Assembly: GCA_033239525.1 (NCBI GenBank)
Contig: BSYO01000003.1
Coordinates: 4,272,001-4,336,000 of the forward strand
Direction: 5' to 3'
Source: Nepenthes gracilis
Taxonomy: Eukaryota > Streptophyta > Magnoliopsida > Caryophyllales > Nepenthaceae
Length of the DNA: 64,000 bases
In this document: one piece after another, positions 10,936-22,830 of the stretch
Layout of the letters: every line of letters starts with the position of its first letter
Numbering within the stretch: the first letter of the stretch is position 1
Position numbers and translations under genes: made by a program
The notes under the pieces: generated by a model
Told to the model about the DNA's origin: nothing
What the model saw: only the letters and a program-made list of their open reading frames with translations
The model's database searches: none

Positions 10936-12253
10936 GTGGCAGTGTGAGTGAGTGAAAGCAGTGAGTTGTGCTGGGCTGAGGTGAGTGCAGTGAATGTTAG
11001 CCACATGAGTATGGGCGTGGGTGTGTGGCAGAGTGTATATGTTGACAACAAGGGTGTGAGTGGCCATGTGTGTGGGGAATGTATTTATTTATATATATTC
11101 ATATATATGTATGTATATGGATATATATGTATGAATGCATATATGCATGAGAACAAAGATGAAAAGGTATGTAGAAGACATTTGCAGGTTGTCTATATTG
11201 TATTTAAAAATATATGGGTATGTATTTGAAGTTATATATGTATATTGTATATTGATTTTTACTAAGAGTGTTGATTATATAATTAGAATCAATTGATTTA
11301 AATATTGTCTTTAGTTGTAGGCATCGCACCGAAACAGTACGGAAGAATAGTTAAATAGTGAATTAAGCCAAAATAAATTGTATCTCGGTTCCATGATAAA
11401 TTCCTTTCTATTAGATTTGATTGTGTGAGTATGGTTTTTATCAGTATCGAACAACAGTTTCATCATCATAGTTGCCAAGCTTTCTTTGTGTTATATTTGA
11501 TCCGTAAATGTTAGGATTATTGGCTTTCTACGGTTAAGGTTGATGAGAGTATATGAAAATATTAAGGTATTTAATCAAATGGGAGGTTACAGCCCTTACT
11601 GTGGTCTATACGTATCAGAAACTGATTTTCGTATCCTGGTGGTATTGAGGTACATTGCCTAGATTGGCGGAATACTTATGACTATGTGACCATCGTAGTT
11701 CATGATGCCCAGTAGAGGCGGGAGATGTTGAGTTTGGCAATTGAGATATCTTAAGTATAGTAGAGTGAAAGAAGGAGCATGTGATGGGATAAATGCATGT
11801 AGTTGATGAGCATGCTTGAAGATCAATGCATGTATCAGAGTATGTCACCTTGGACTATGGATTTTAGTCAGAGGTCAAACTTGCAAGTATCGGGTAGCTC
11901 GTGCAAGTACCTAACTGTCGGGGGATATACGTAGTCTTTAGTTCACAGTGACAGAATTAAGATTCAGAGTTTCATTGTGATATTCTATGATTGTGAGTAC
12001 CTCATGAGTTGTGTTGACAGTATCATCGTGTTGGATCCTATGATATGGGTTCAGTGGAATATGTTATCATTATTGCTATACCGGTTGTTCTTGTTGACAT
12101 ATGGAGTAGGGAATCCGCACTCATCCTTGACATCGAATTCCAGGGGATTACCATTAGTTATTAGCACTCTTATTATTTTTGTGATATCTTAGTCGAAAGT
12201 CCTATTTTAACGTGGATATGTTGTAATTTTCTCGGATATAGTAGATTGTTACG

Positions 12254-12598
12254 GCACGTTTGGTTGTTGGAATGGAATAAGGTGGGAATAGAATAGTTAT
12301 TCCCAGGGAATAGAATTAGATGAGAATAAAGTTGGGAATTGTTATTCCTATGTTTGGTTGTTGGCATAGAATTAGTTGGAAATTTGTATTACAATATTTG
12401 ATTTGTAGAATTGTATGAGGAATAAGGTGAGAATTTATCGGAATGACGCTTTTACCCTTATAATAATAATAAAATGAATAAAAATAAAAATAAAAATAAA
12501 AATAAAAAAATTGTGTTATAAAATCATAATAATGGATAATAATAATATAAAGTAATAAAAAATTAATGGAATAATAATAATTAATAATAATAATAAAA

Positions 12599-12637
<39 letters not shown>

Positions 12638-12850
12638 TAATAATAATAATAATAATAATAACATATAAAATAATAATAATAATAATAATAAAAGTAATAA
12701 TAATAATAATAATAATAAATGTAATAAAAAAATAAAAAAATAATATGGGCAAATTTGGGTTAATAAAATTATTGGGTGGAAATTCTTTTCCTCCTAATAG
12801 AATAAAATACCTAATGATCCTATTATTCACTTTGCTTAGGGTCATATTGA
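12254..12850. mobile_element. MITE-like insertion with expanded AAT repeats
   Basis: It begins near GGCACGTTTGGTTGTTGGAA, a left end common to plant MITEs, and contains long TAATAA/ATAATA tracts (about 12,460-12,740). A direct repeat of about 37 bp, ATATGTTGTAATTTTCT followed by GATATAGTAGATTGTTA, flanks it at 12,217-12,253 and about 12,855-12,891. No matching right-hand inverted terminus was found, so the element type is uncertain. The 109-codon minus-strand frame is a product of the repeat. Confidence 0.5.
12530..12735 (+). repeat. AAT trinucleotide microsatellite
   Basis: Several long AAT/ATA runs separated by short interruptions, inside the MITE-like insertion. Confidence 0.85.
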
Positions 12851-13329
12851 CGATATGTTGTAATTTTCTAAGATATAGTAGATTGTTAGAGTAATGTTAA
12901 GACCTTTATAATTATTATCCGAGATTATTATTGTTATAAAGTGTTTTTTATTATTATCACTTGTTGGGTTTTAATTCATTATTATGTTTTTTTGACTCTA
13001 AATTGAGTTGATTGTATAGTAAGAGTTATGAGATCGTACTTTTATTGTAGGACTTTTAGGTAGCTCGATTTGTAGAGGTTAGATATTATCTTTCAATGGG
13101 AGACCAAATAGATATGTTATTGATGGAAGTTGAGTAGTTTCCTTCAAGTTGCGACCCGTGATCCTTAATAGTTTTTTTTTGAGATAATTATATATGTATT
13201 GACAAATTTAATAATAGTTTAATTAATTTGTACTATCATTATTGAAGATTATGAATGATTTTAAATTTTGAAGATTTTCTGCATGAGCGGTCCAAACCAC
13301 GTTTGAAATTTAGAGTTTGGGTCGTCACA

Positions 13330-13334
13330 ATTTT
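13330..13334. repeat. Right target-site duplication (ATTTT) of the large solo LTR
   Basis: ATTTT directly follows GTCGTCACA and matches 7,335-7,339. Confidence 0.55.
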
Positions 13335-16300
13335 AAACCTAAAGTATCGCGAAAGATTGAAAAAAGAGACATAAAAAGATAGCAGAAAAAAGAAGACGAA
13401 GGATTTGTCGAACTTTTAGGGTTTGAATAGTCATTTATTGGGGTTGGGGTCCCTACTTCGTGGAGTAAAAGTTTCATCCCAAATTTGATTCTTTTTTAAA
13501 ACACAAATTTTATAAAGTTAAAAAAATAAATTTAGGACGAAATTCTGCTCCACAGAGCAAGATCCCCCCAATCAGTTATTTAGTCTTTGTTAAAATTTAA
13601 TATATTGTTTTAAGTTCATTTATAGAATGTATTAGTTTCAGTTTTTGCTCCTTTTACTATTGTATTCGTCTATCTCTTGATTTAATTTTATCAAAAATTA
13701 ATTATATGATTTATATATTTGACTATATGTATTTGTTTTCTATCCATGATGTCAAAGATTCCATATTTCGCACAAATAATCTCTAAAAATTGTTCTCCAG
13801 TTAGCCATGCGGGAGTTTCTGGTTATTTAATATGGATATTAATATCTTAAAAATAAAAAAAAATATATATTTTTTTTTATTTTTTTATTTTAAAATTAAA
13901 TTTTAACTTAACGGTAATAAAGGAAAAATGGTAACTCCACCCCACCTGACTTTACTCTGGTCTTGTCAAACCAGATTTTTTTAATACCATTGTCTAATAT
14001 TTAGAAAATATTTTTAATTGTGCTTGGAATATACGTGTCACATGTCACATATTTAATAATATATTTTTATATAAATTTATTAATATAAATAAATAAATAT
14101 TTATTAAATTATTTGATAATAATAAAAAATTATTACAATATATTTTTCTAAGAATAATCAAAATTTACACCTTGGTACCAGTGTATTATAAGTATCAGCG
14201 ACTGTGGCAACTTCGATTAGCATATCTGTCCATGCCTCTTTGAAGAGTCGTTGTCAATAGAAGTGTAAATAGATCAAGTGGCTCATGGCACAATACAATT
14301 TATAACAAGTAGTACTAGATTGTATTTGATATGATCTAATATTTTGGACCGTATCAAACCATGAGGTAAGTAATTCACAAGCCGTGTCGGCCCATGACTT
14401 GATTGGGGCATCCTTCAAATGTGACTTACATTTTGTTTTTTTTGTTACCCAAACAATTACCATTTGCGGGAGAGGAAGAGAAAGGGCAACCGTCACCCTC
14501 TAATTTATTAAAAAAATTAAATATTTAAATATTTAAAAAATTCACATATATTTCTTTTTATATGATGCATATAATACTCTTTCTTTTTTTTACTCTTTCT
14601 GCTCTCTACTCTTGTATAAGATAAAACGACATTAGTTAATACTTAGTAATATATGTATATTAATTTTTATTTATAATTTACATATTAATATTATTAATTT
14701 ATTATTTTATAAATTAATTATTAATTATGAAATATAAATTTTCTAATTTTGATAGTAAAAATTATGAAAAAAATATTTTGATACTTTTATACCGATTACA
14801 TCACAGGTACAACTAATAATAGTTTTAAAAATCAAAATTGACGTATCTTCGGATCCGGATTACTATACATATTAGGGAGTTAAGAACCGATTTGTCTGGT
14901 TTGATTGATTTGAAATGAGTTCAATCTCCGTATTTTTTAAATATGGGTCTTGTACAATATAATAAACAAATAGTTAAATGATTGATGAGACTTACTCTCT
15001 AACTTATCCTCCAACACTCAAGTCAATTTTTTTTCTTTTTTTAAAAGAAAAAATGATGATGCAAAATAAAAGTGATAGTATTTGTGTGAAAAGTTCTTAG
15101 ATATGCATGCTTGGTGGAAAGCGCCTTAAAGAGAGAGAGATGCGATTGAGATAAAGTGTCTAAGAATTGTTACTTGATTATTCTCTCTTATTTTTTGTCT
15201 GTCCATCTTCCTTTCTTCAATTGGAAGGAGAGATATATATAAAATTAAGGAGTAGTTAATTTCTCTACCAACCGCTTATAGAATCATCCAAATGGATAAG
15301 AGAAGGCTGATTGGCCGATGGTTCCTAACCGGTAACCAAATGCATTGAGCCTTCCGGATAGGAGAAAGAGGTTTGTTTTGGTTAGTTATAAGAGATGCCT
15401 GAACTAGAAGTGTGCTGTCTTGATTAGGCCGACGGACTCATCTATCCATTTTGGACTATATGGACCAATTGACTCATTAGTCAATTATGAGTCAATTTTT
15501 TTAATGGACCTTCATCTTCTGTTGGAGATAATGATACCCATTAGGAAATCATAATCTAATTCTAACCAAGATATCACTATAACTTCTTTTAGTTCTGACT
15601 GATCCTATAAAACGTCCAATAAAATATGTCAACTTTTAAAGATTAAATCAATTAACAATTAGAAACAAACCGTTTGTAAAAATGTAAAAAAAATTATTAC
15701 GTGTAAAAATTTAAGGATATAAAACACTTAAATAGATACATAAAAAATATGAGATACAATAATTAATTTCAATTCAAACTATATTAATATTTTCAGGTGG
15801 CATAGAGTTAAAAATTTTTCAATATAGCTAGTGGCTAAATAGGGAGAAAATGGCAAAATATAGAGTTTAGTTGGTGACCATTTTATCAAAATAAAAAGAT
15901 TACAAGTTTGAATGACATGTACAGAAATATTTAAAATACATATATGTAAAAATATCCTAACAAGTTGTTAAATATGAGGCTATTCAATTTTTTTATACTT
16001 TATACAAGAATTAATTTTTAAATTAATATATATAAAATCTAATATTTTTTTATTCAATGACGTATGGTATCGCATAATAGTTGTGTGATATTTGTGTTAT
16101 CACATACTTTATATTTGTGTTATTGTATATTGGATTTTTAAAAATTAAAAATTTTTAAAAAGAATTATTAATTTTAAAATTTTTAAACATTTACACGCTA
16201 CTTTTGCAATCTAAAATAATTAATACTATTATAGAAAAATTTAAAATATTTAATAAGATTTTTTTATTATTTTTTATAATACTTCAAATTATAATTCTAC

Positions 16301-17220
16301 TATGTTTTATTTGAATCATAATTTTTTATTTTTGAATGATAAATTATTTCATATAAGATATACATGTCATATTATTAATATTTATATTAATGATATTTTA
16401 TAATTTTATTTTTTCTTATATAGAGAAAATAAATGATATTATTATATTTATTAGAATATTTTCTCTTTAGGGATAACAATTCAATATATTATATATACAA
16501 AATGAACTGGGTTGTAAGAAAATGAAGATCAATTTATCTAACAAGATGGAATTCGATGTACTAAAAGTTAGAGATCATATTATTTTTATTTTATTTTAAT
16601 GATCTTTCATAATTAAAATATCACAACAATTAAACTAATTACCGGTATTGATTAAAAGATTATTAACATAATTAAATATTTTTTAAAAATATTTTATTTT
16701 ATTATTAACTAACTAGTATGTACTCATTATATCACCTAGAATCTACTGTTAAATAAATTATTGGTATATACTGAAATCATTACATTTTTATCAAATTGAT
16801 TATGATTTTCGCTAATATTATATTTAACTAGTTTTTTTAAAAAATAAAATATTAAAAAAATCCTCTAATACTATCTTGTCTCTCTATAATTATAGACTAT
16901 CATATAAATTTACATGAATATATAGATATCTTGAAGTATTTTACAATAATATGGAGATGACAGTATGGAAGAAATAAAAACCTCGTATTTAACATAATTT
17001 GTATGTAATATACAGTTTATATACACCATAGTCATCATCAAAATAATCCACTAGAATAGCAGAATGAAGTAGAACTAAAGATAGCCACGGGATTTGTTTT
17101 TGTTGGTACGTGTTTAATGCAAAACATAGTAGGTTGGTAAAAAAATAGTACCCATTGAACTTTTTCACTACATACAATTGAATAACGTTTTCAATATTAT
17201 AAGTAACTGTTTAATATTTA
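13335..17220. other. AT-rich intergenic region, no supported gene
   Basis: A minus-strand 80-codon frame at 14,254-14,496 (containing KDAPIKSWADTACELLTSW) and the residues that follow it in another frame have a coding-like composition. I do not recognise the family, and the frame lacks any supporting context, so it could be a fragment of an old gene or element. 15,100-15,500 is slightly GC-richer with no signature. The rest is AT-rich with poly-A/T runs. Confidence 0.4.
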
Positions 17221-17254
17221 AAATTTCAGATTTGTGGAAAGCCAACGAGCATAA

Positions 17255-17400
17255 ATGGCATAGGGCCTCCAAACCTTAATAGTAAGTACGATATTATCGG
17301 AATCAATTTTCGGTATTAAGATTGAATAGTTCAAAAAAAGGAGCAATATGACACTGCAGATCATAAAAATATTTATCTTTTTTAAAAATTGGTTAGACGT
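17255..17400. repeat. Partial copy (end only) of the AT-rich dispersed repeat
   Basis: AGTAAGTACGATATTATCGG followed by ATCATAAAAATATTTATC matches the last 150 bp or so of the copies at 17,436-18,000 and 18,837-19,350, with more divergence. It ends just before the second copy begins. Confidence 0.55.
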
Positions 17401-17435
17401 GAAAGATCGTATCAGAAACTAGCCTTTTTTTTTTA

Positions 17436-18000
17436 ATTTTGGTGAAGAGAAAAACTCCAACAATGGTAACAGTAAAAATATTAGTAGGGCCTAAAAATAA
17501 TTAAATTATTATTAGATTTTTAATTTTTTAATTAGAATATTAAAAATATTTGATAAAATAAATAAAATATGATATATTTTTATAATATTTTATAAAATTT
17601 TATTTTTTTTAATTTTATATATTTTTTATTAGGAATATTTTGTATTAGTGTATTATATGATTTACTTACCAAAAAAAAGTGTATTATATGATTAGGAAAA
17701 ATATATTTTTTTTGTCAAGAATATTTTATATTTGTTAAGAATATTCACAAGCTAACATGCGCTTAATATGTGAATGAACATATTATAACTAGAATATCAA
17801 AGTGTGAGTTGTGCTCGATCAGTAAATACATATTTTTTATACTTGTATCAATAATATGGAACCTTTTACCCTTACTAATAAGTACAATATCATCGAAGTC
17901 AACTTTTAGTGTTAGACGTTAAGTAAATTACAAAAAAAGAATATGATTTTGAAGATCGTAAAAATGTATATTCTTTTTAAAAATTGATTACCTAATGCTC
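17436..18000. repeat. AT-rich dispersed repeat, copy 1 (about 560 bp)
   Basis: It starts AATTTTGGTGAAGAGAAAAA and ends ATTCTTTTTAAAAATTGATT. It is closely similar over its length to 18,837-19,350, with small indels. After this point the two copies become much more different, although a shared GGGTATGATTTTT motif suggests the homology continues. No coding capacity is seen. Confidence 0.8.
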
Positions 18001-18836
18001 CCTTTTCAGTTAACAGTGACGGACAGATACTTTTTCAATCATTTCACGCGTCAATCCCGATGGGTATGATTTTTATCACAGAGTGATGGGTACACCAATA
18101 ATGTAATGGCCCAAAGAACGGGTCAACGGTGCCTCAGAAGCGTCGGGCAATAACATTTTTAGCTACCTTCCAAGACGGCCTAGAACTAGAAAGCCTGCAA
18201 GACGGTCAACGCTGGGCGCTGATTGCCTTGGCAAACAACCCTTCCAAACGGCAACGCAATGCTGACCGCCTTGTCACAGCCTTGGTCGACTCGGGAGCCT
18301 TTGCTACAGGCCACGGGCCTATTCCATTCCGCCCACAAATTTCATCGGCTTAATCGCCACCAAGCTTCCTTCTCTCCATGAAGGCCAACACGCTAACTAA
18401 CTCGCACGACAATTATCCGCACTTATACATCGGGCCCAAAAATGCTCTTCTACAAGAATGGCCTGGCTCACTCCGAGCCCATAGCCCATCCGGAGGCTAA
18501 CGGCGGATACCTTTCATAAGGGCGGCCACCTTTGCAGATGATCAACCCGAGCGTTGATCGTCTCGCGTTTTCACGTTGGGCCCAAAGAAGCCTTTCAACA
18601 TTAATCTGTCCTACCTGCTTTTTGACCTGACCAATCGTTAAAAGGCCAACTACGATCCTCCAAGGATATTCTACGATCCCAACTTACACCAAATAAGATA
18701 CTAACAAGATTGCACTTTCCAAATAAAGGCGCCGGATCTTCCCAACTCCTTGCCACTCGAGGAACCCCAACGAACATCTTTGAAGGAAAGAAACCAACTT
18801 GGAAAGTGGTTAGCCACCTTAGAAAACAATCCTCCA
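18001..18836. other. GC-richer segment between two AT-rich repeats
   Basis: Composition changes sharply here. Open frames of 65-78 codons on both strands are not recognised. The position between two near-identical repeats would suit the internal part of a short non-autonomous LTR element, but no primer site or polypurine tract was identified. Confidence 0.35.
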
Positions 18837-19350
18837 CAATTTTGGTGAAGAGAAAAACTCCAACAATGGTAACAGTAAAAATATTAGTAGGGCCTAAAAA
18901 TAATTAAATTATTATTAGATTTTTTTATTTTTTTAATTATAATATTAAAAATATGATATATTTTTATAATATTTTATAAAATTTTATTTTTTTTGATTTT
19001 TTATATTTTTTATTAGAAATATTTTGTATTAGTGTATTATATGATTAGGAAAAATATATTTTTTTATCAAGAATATTTTATATTTGTTAAGAATATTCAC
19101 ACGCTAACATACGGTTAATATGTGAATGAGCATATTATAACTAGAATATCAAAGCTTGAGTTGTGCTCGATCAGGAGACACATATTTTTCATACTTGTAT
19201 CAATAATATGGAACCTTTTAATCTTACTAATAAGTACAATATCATCGAAATCAATTTTTAGTGTTAGAGGCTAAGTAGATTACAAAAAAAGAAGTAAGAT
19301 GATTTTGAAGATCGTAAAAATGTATATTCTTTTTAAAAATTGATTAGACT
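18837..19350. repeat. AT-rich dispersed repeat, copy 2 (about 510 bp)
   Basis: It begins with the same AATTTTGGTGAAGAGAAAAA and shares GGTAACAGTAAAAATATTAG and the same 3' end as copy 1. Small deletions relative to copy 1 lie near 18,950 and 19,040. Confidence 0.8.
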
Positions 19351-19636
19351 CTGATGCGTCCCTGGTTTTTCGCGTTGGCACAGATTAAAGAGCCTTCTAA
19401 TCTTTCACTATTGGTCAATCTAGATTGGGTATGATTTTTGTCGCTAGTAATATAGAACTTGCACACCATAAACTATAAATATTATGTTAGAGAATGATAG
19501 GAGGTTATTCCATCGTAAACACTTCGATACTCAAGTTAGAAATCATTGACAATAAATCGAAAAATGTATGCTTAAGGGCAAATATGATGATAATGCAAGG
19601 ATGCAAGGATGAAATGAGTGTTGGAGGGATGTGTTT

Positions 19637-20545
19637 GGAGGACCAGGCTCCGTTAGTGCGCCCGGTTGAGGGGCGGCTCACTAGATAGAGGACTGAACTT
19701 TGAAAGTGCATTCGGCTGAGGTGCAGCTCACTACACGGAGGACTAAGCTCCGAGGGTGCGCTGACAAAAGGGTGGCTCACTGGATAGAGGATTAAGCACC
19801 GATAGTGTGCCCAGCCGAGGGGTAGCTTACTAAGTGGAGGACTAAGCTCTGATGGTGCACCTGATTGAAGGGCGGCCCACTAAGTGGAGGATTGAGCTCC
19901 AAGAGTGCGTCCAATTGAGTGGCGACTCACTAGATAGAGGATTGAGCTCCGAAGGTGTGCCCAACTAAGGGGCGTCTCGCTAGGCGGAGGACTGAGCTCT
20001 GAAGGTGTGCCTGGTTGAGATGCGGTTCACTAGATGGAGGGCTAAGTTTCGAGGGTGCGCCTGACTGAAGGGCAGCTCACTAGATGGAAGATCGAGTTCC
20101 AAGGGTGCGCCCGGTAGAGGGACAGTTTGGAGATAGAGGATTGAGTTTCGAGGATACTGAGCTCCGAAGGTGCGCCTGGTTGAGGGGCGGCTCACTGGAT
20201 GGAGGACTGCTCCGAAGGTGCGCCCGACTAATAGGCAGTTCACTAGATGGAGGACTGAGCTTCGAGGGTGCACCTGATTAATGGGCAGCTTACTAGATAG
20301 AGGATTGAGCTCCGATGGTGCGCCCGGTTGAGGGGCAGCTCACTAAGCAGAGGAGTGAGTTTTGAGGGTGCACCCACTGAAGGATAGCTTGGAGATGGAG
20401 GATTGAGCTCTAAAAATGTGCCCGATTGAGGGGTGGCTTATTAAGTCGAGGACTGAGCTCCTAGTGTGTGTTCGATTGAGGGGTGACTCATTAGATGGAA
20501 GATTAAGCTTTGAGGGCGTGCCCGACTGAGGGGCGGCTCAAAGAT
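19637..20545 (+). repeat. GC-rich tandem array, about 18 units of 50 bp
   Basis: Each unit reads approximately GGAGGACTGAGCTCCGA, then GGTGCGCCCGGTTGAGGGGC, then GGCTCACTAGAT. Copies differ at several positions and a few are shortened. The array lies about 1 kb upstream of a purine tract and a probable LTR. Tat/Ogre-type Gypsy elements are known to carry such arrays in the 3' untranslated region before the LTR. Open frames of 60-97 codons on both strands come from the repeat and are not genes. Confidence 0.85.
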
Positions 20546-21515
20546 GTGCCTGCTTGGGTGTGATTTGGCACGTTCGTGGGCCTCGGTGGCATTCGGAGGC
20601 TTAGCAAAGTGCACTAGGATGAGCATAGATCCTATTAAGCCTCGTCCATTTGGATTGTATTAGTGTGCCGCTAAATATGAAAGAGCCCACGTGGACTTGA
20701 CTGGTTTAACAGGACGGCCATGATCGTAGAAGGTGCTAGACAGCTTCCTTTGGGGAAGCTTCATACCTTATTCTCGTTAAGGGTAATGAGCACCAGCAAT
20801 GGAGGTCTCGTTGGGCCACAATCTCCTCGATTCGTAGGCAGGGCAACCAAGCGACGCTCACAGGGAGCTCTGCGATATCGTGATTTCCCGAGGGTTTCAG
20901 GAAACCTTGGGTGCCTCCGGTGAAGAGCTTTGTGCCCTTATTCGAATTGATTTGAGGGAGGACAGTAGGGGTTCTTTGAGGAATATAGCCTCATGTCCAG
21001 ATTTGCTGAGAGGCTCTAGGCTTGCTTTCAGGGGAGCTTCATCAGTGTCGTGGAAGGACCTCTAAGCTCTATTCAACGAGGACATCTGGAGACCATTGTT
21101 TAGAGCCTTGTGCTTTGTCTCACCGGAGACATGGATGGAGGACGTAGGTTCCATTGAAGGGAGATCTCCGTACTCTGTTTTGTTCGAATGCCATGGGAAG
21201 AAACTGACTGCCATTATTAGAGGGTTCTGAGCTCCGTTTTGATCCTGAAAGCTCTGGGCTCCATTTTAGGAGCCTTGAGCCTCCGTACCATTTGAGAAGC
21301 GCTAAACGCCAAAAGGCAACAATGCTACTAAATCTGTAAAAAAAAAAAATCCAAGAGGTAAGGGAATCACATCAAAAATAGTGGAAAGGAGAATCTGGGA
21401 CAGACCTGAGGAGATAATACAGCCAAGATGCGTCCCATCGTGAATATGTCGAAGCCGAATCACAAAGCTACAAAGATGGAGGCTAGTAATGAGGATACCC
21501 GTAGCTGGTCGGGCC
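20546..21515 (+). mobile_element. Probable 3' untranslated region of a Gypsy element
   Basis: A GC-moderate stretch between the tandem array and the purine tract, with many GAGCTCC/GAGCCT motifs (about 20,900-21,300) resembling decayed further repeat units. No protein signature was found. Confidence 0.35.
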
Positions 21516-21524
21516 AAAAGGGGG
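21516..21524 (+). other. Possible polypurine tract
   Basis: AAAAGGGGG, followed by CAAG and then TGCCCC. The purine run just before a TG is what precedes a 3' LTR on the + strand. Confidence 0.4.
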
Positions 21525-21528
21525 CAAG

Positions 21529-22410
21529 TGCCCCAAGATCAACTACGACCCATTTGTACATAGGATAGTCAATCTTGTTGTTGACAGGATAAGCAGTAGT
21601 AGATAGGTTAGCGTGCCCAGATAAGTGTGTCCATGTTTAAATCGCCCACCCCCACCTTCCCAAAACCACAATGGTCGTCTGCCATAATTCTCCACATCTC
21701 TAAAAAATGCAATCTCCTCTATAACGACAATCTTTCAGAATCAGAACGCATCCCGAAAGGAAGGCACACGAATCGACATGCGATCTACAAAAGGCACCCT
21801 AACGGTCGCTGCATACGGTATCTCTATGGAAAGAAGGGAATCCTCCTTTCTGACCATTGCAACCCGAAATTGCGCCCGTGTCCATGCTGAGGAAGACAAC
21901 GATCCCTACAGAAGGCGGGCATCCCGCCATGCCACTTAAGGAAGGTAGCACGAGCTCACAACTATAAAAGGTTATGGAGACTCACTCTACAAACAAGCTC
22001 TCTGCCATACAAAAATGCTCTTGCATATTAAATCTATCAAAAGCTCTCAAAACTCTTGAAATACACCAATGTCCTCTCCGCTACTTGCTCCCATTGAGCT
22101 CGATACCGAGAAATACTGTTTCATACAAGCATTCACAATCAAAGCCACTCTCTCCCTAAGTGTAACTCCCACCATCGTTTTCAAACACGCTCCTAACATC
22201 TATCTTCGTATTCATTGCATTTTACCTTCTTACCATTGAAAGGCTATTTACTAATTTGAGCGTCGGAATATTTTCGGTATGATCAAATCTCATCGTCACT
22301 TGACTTCTAGTTTGAAGTTGTGGTGTGCAAGATTCTAGGTTTGGCAGACGGTGACCGAAATCCAACAGACCTGCTTAACCCAAACCCGTGTAAAGTTTGG
22401 ATCTATGACA
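21529..22410 (+). repeat. Probable Gypsy-type LTR (about 0.88 kb)
   Basis: It starts TGCCCCAAGATC after the purine tract. A TATA box CTATAAAAG lies at 21,962-21,970, with a CT/CA-rich possible leader after it. The end is placed near GGATCTATGACA at 22,410. A TTTGGCAGACGG motif near 22,340 loosely resembles the region around Tat/Athila primer sites, so the end could be earlier. No paired LTR or target duplication was found. Confidence 0.4.
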
Positions 22411-22454
22411 CATCAGACTCAAAAATTATGTCAGAAATATAACTATTTTTAGTT

Positions 22455-22830
22455 TTAGTGAAGAGTAGGAATCTATAAGTGGCAGTGGTGGAAATGTAAG
22501 TGGGGCCTAAAAACAACGAAATTATTATTAGATATATTTTTGATACTTTTTAATATTTAATATTAATAATATTTGACAAATTAAATAAAATATAATTTAT
22601 TTTTATAATATTTTATATAATTTTAGTTTTTAATATTTTATTTTTTTAGAAATATTTTGTATTATTATATTTTCGATTAAGCAAAGTAGATATACTTGGT
22701 TAGGAATATTTTATATTTGTTGAAAATATTTATGTCTAATTTACACTTGATACTTGTATGAACGTGTTTTGATCAAAATATTCATGCCTGAGTTATGTCT
22801 GATCTGCACGAGAGTGTCATTTATATAGAA
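22455..22830. repeat. AT-rich dispersed repeat, diverged copy 3
   Basis: TTTTAGTGAAGAG, AGTGGGGCCTAAAAA and GAAATATTTTGTATTA align in order with copies 1 and 2 (17,436 and 18,837), with many more differences. It lies on the far side of the GC-rich tandem-array segment. Confidence 0.6.

Larger units (their letters stand above)
7340..13329 (+). mobile_element. Large Gypsy-type solo LTR, about 6.0 kb, with embedded repeats
   Basis: It starts TGTAATATCCTGATATTTCG and ends AGAGTTTGGGTCGTCACA. Both termini are typical of plant chromovirus-like (Tekay/Del) LTRs, and both are flanked by ATTTT. No pol-like protein is seen inside and no second internal LTR boundary was found, so a solo LTR left by recombination fits best. 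A TATA-like CTATTTAAG lies at about 10,054-10,062, followed by a purine-rich possible transcript start. It contains two minisatellites, a GT-rich stretch and an inserted AAT-rich element. Open frames inside, up to 210 codons, are low-complexity and not genes. Later insertions account for part of the length. Confidence 0.55.

Noticed and set aside
10419..11051. 210-codon minus-strand open frame
   Set aside because: It is Thr/His/Leu-rich sequence created by an interrupted GT microsatellite; several overlapping frames show the same bias.
12516..12845. 109-codon Ile/Leu-rich minus-strand frame
   Set aside because: Direct product of AAT repeats.
19637..20545. CRISPR-like regular array
   Set aside because: Units are contiguous diverged tandem copies with no unique spacers, in a plant nuclear context with introns and retrotransposons.
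19505..20626. Several 61-97 codon frames on both strands
   Set aside because: All come from the 50-bp tandem array, with the same residues repeated.
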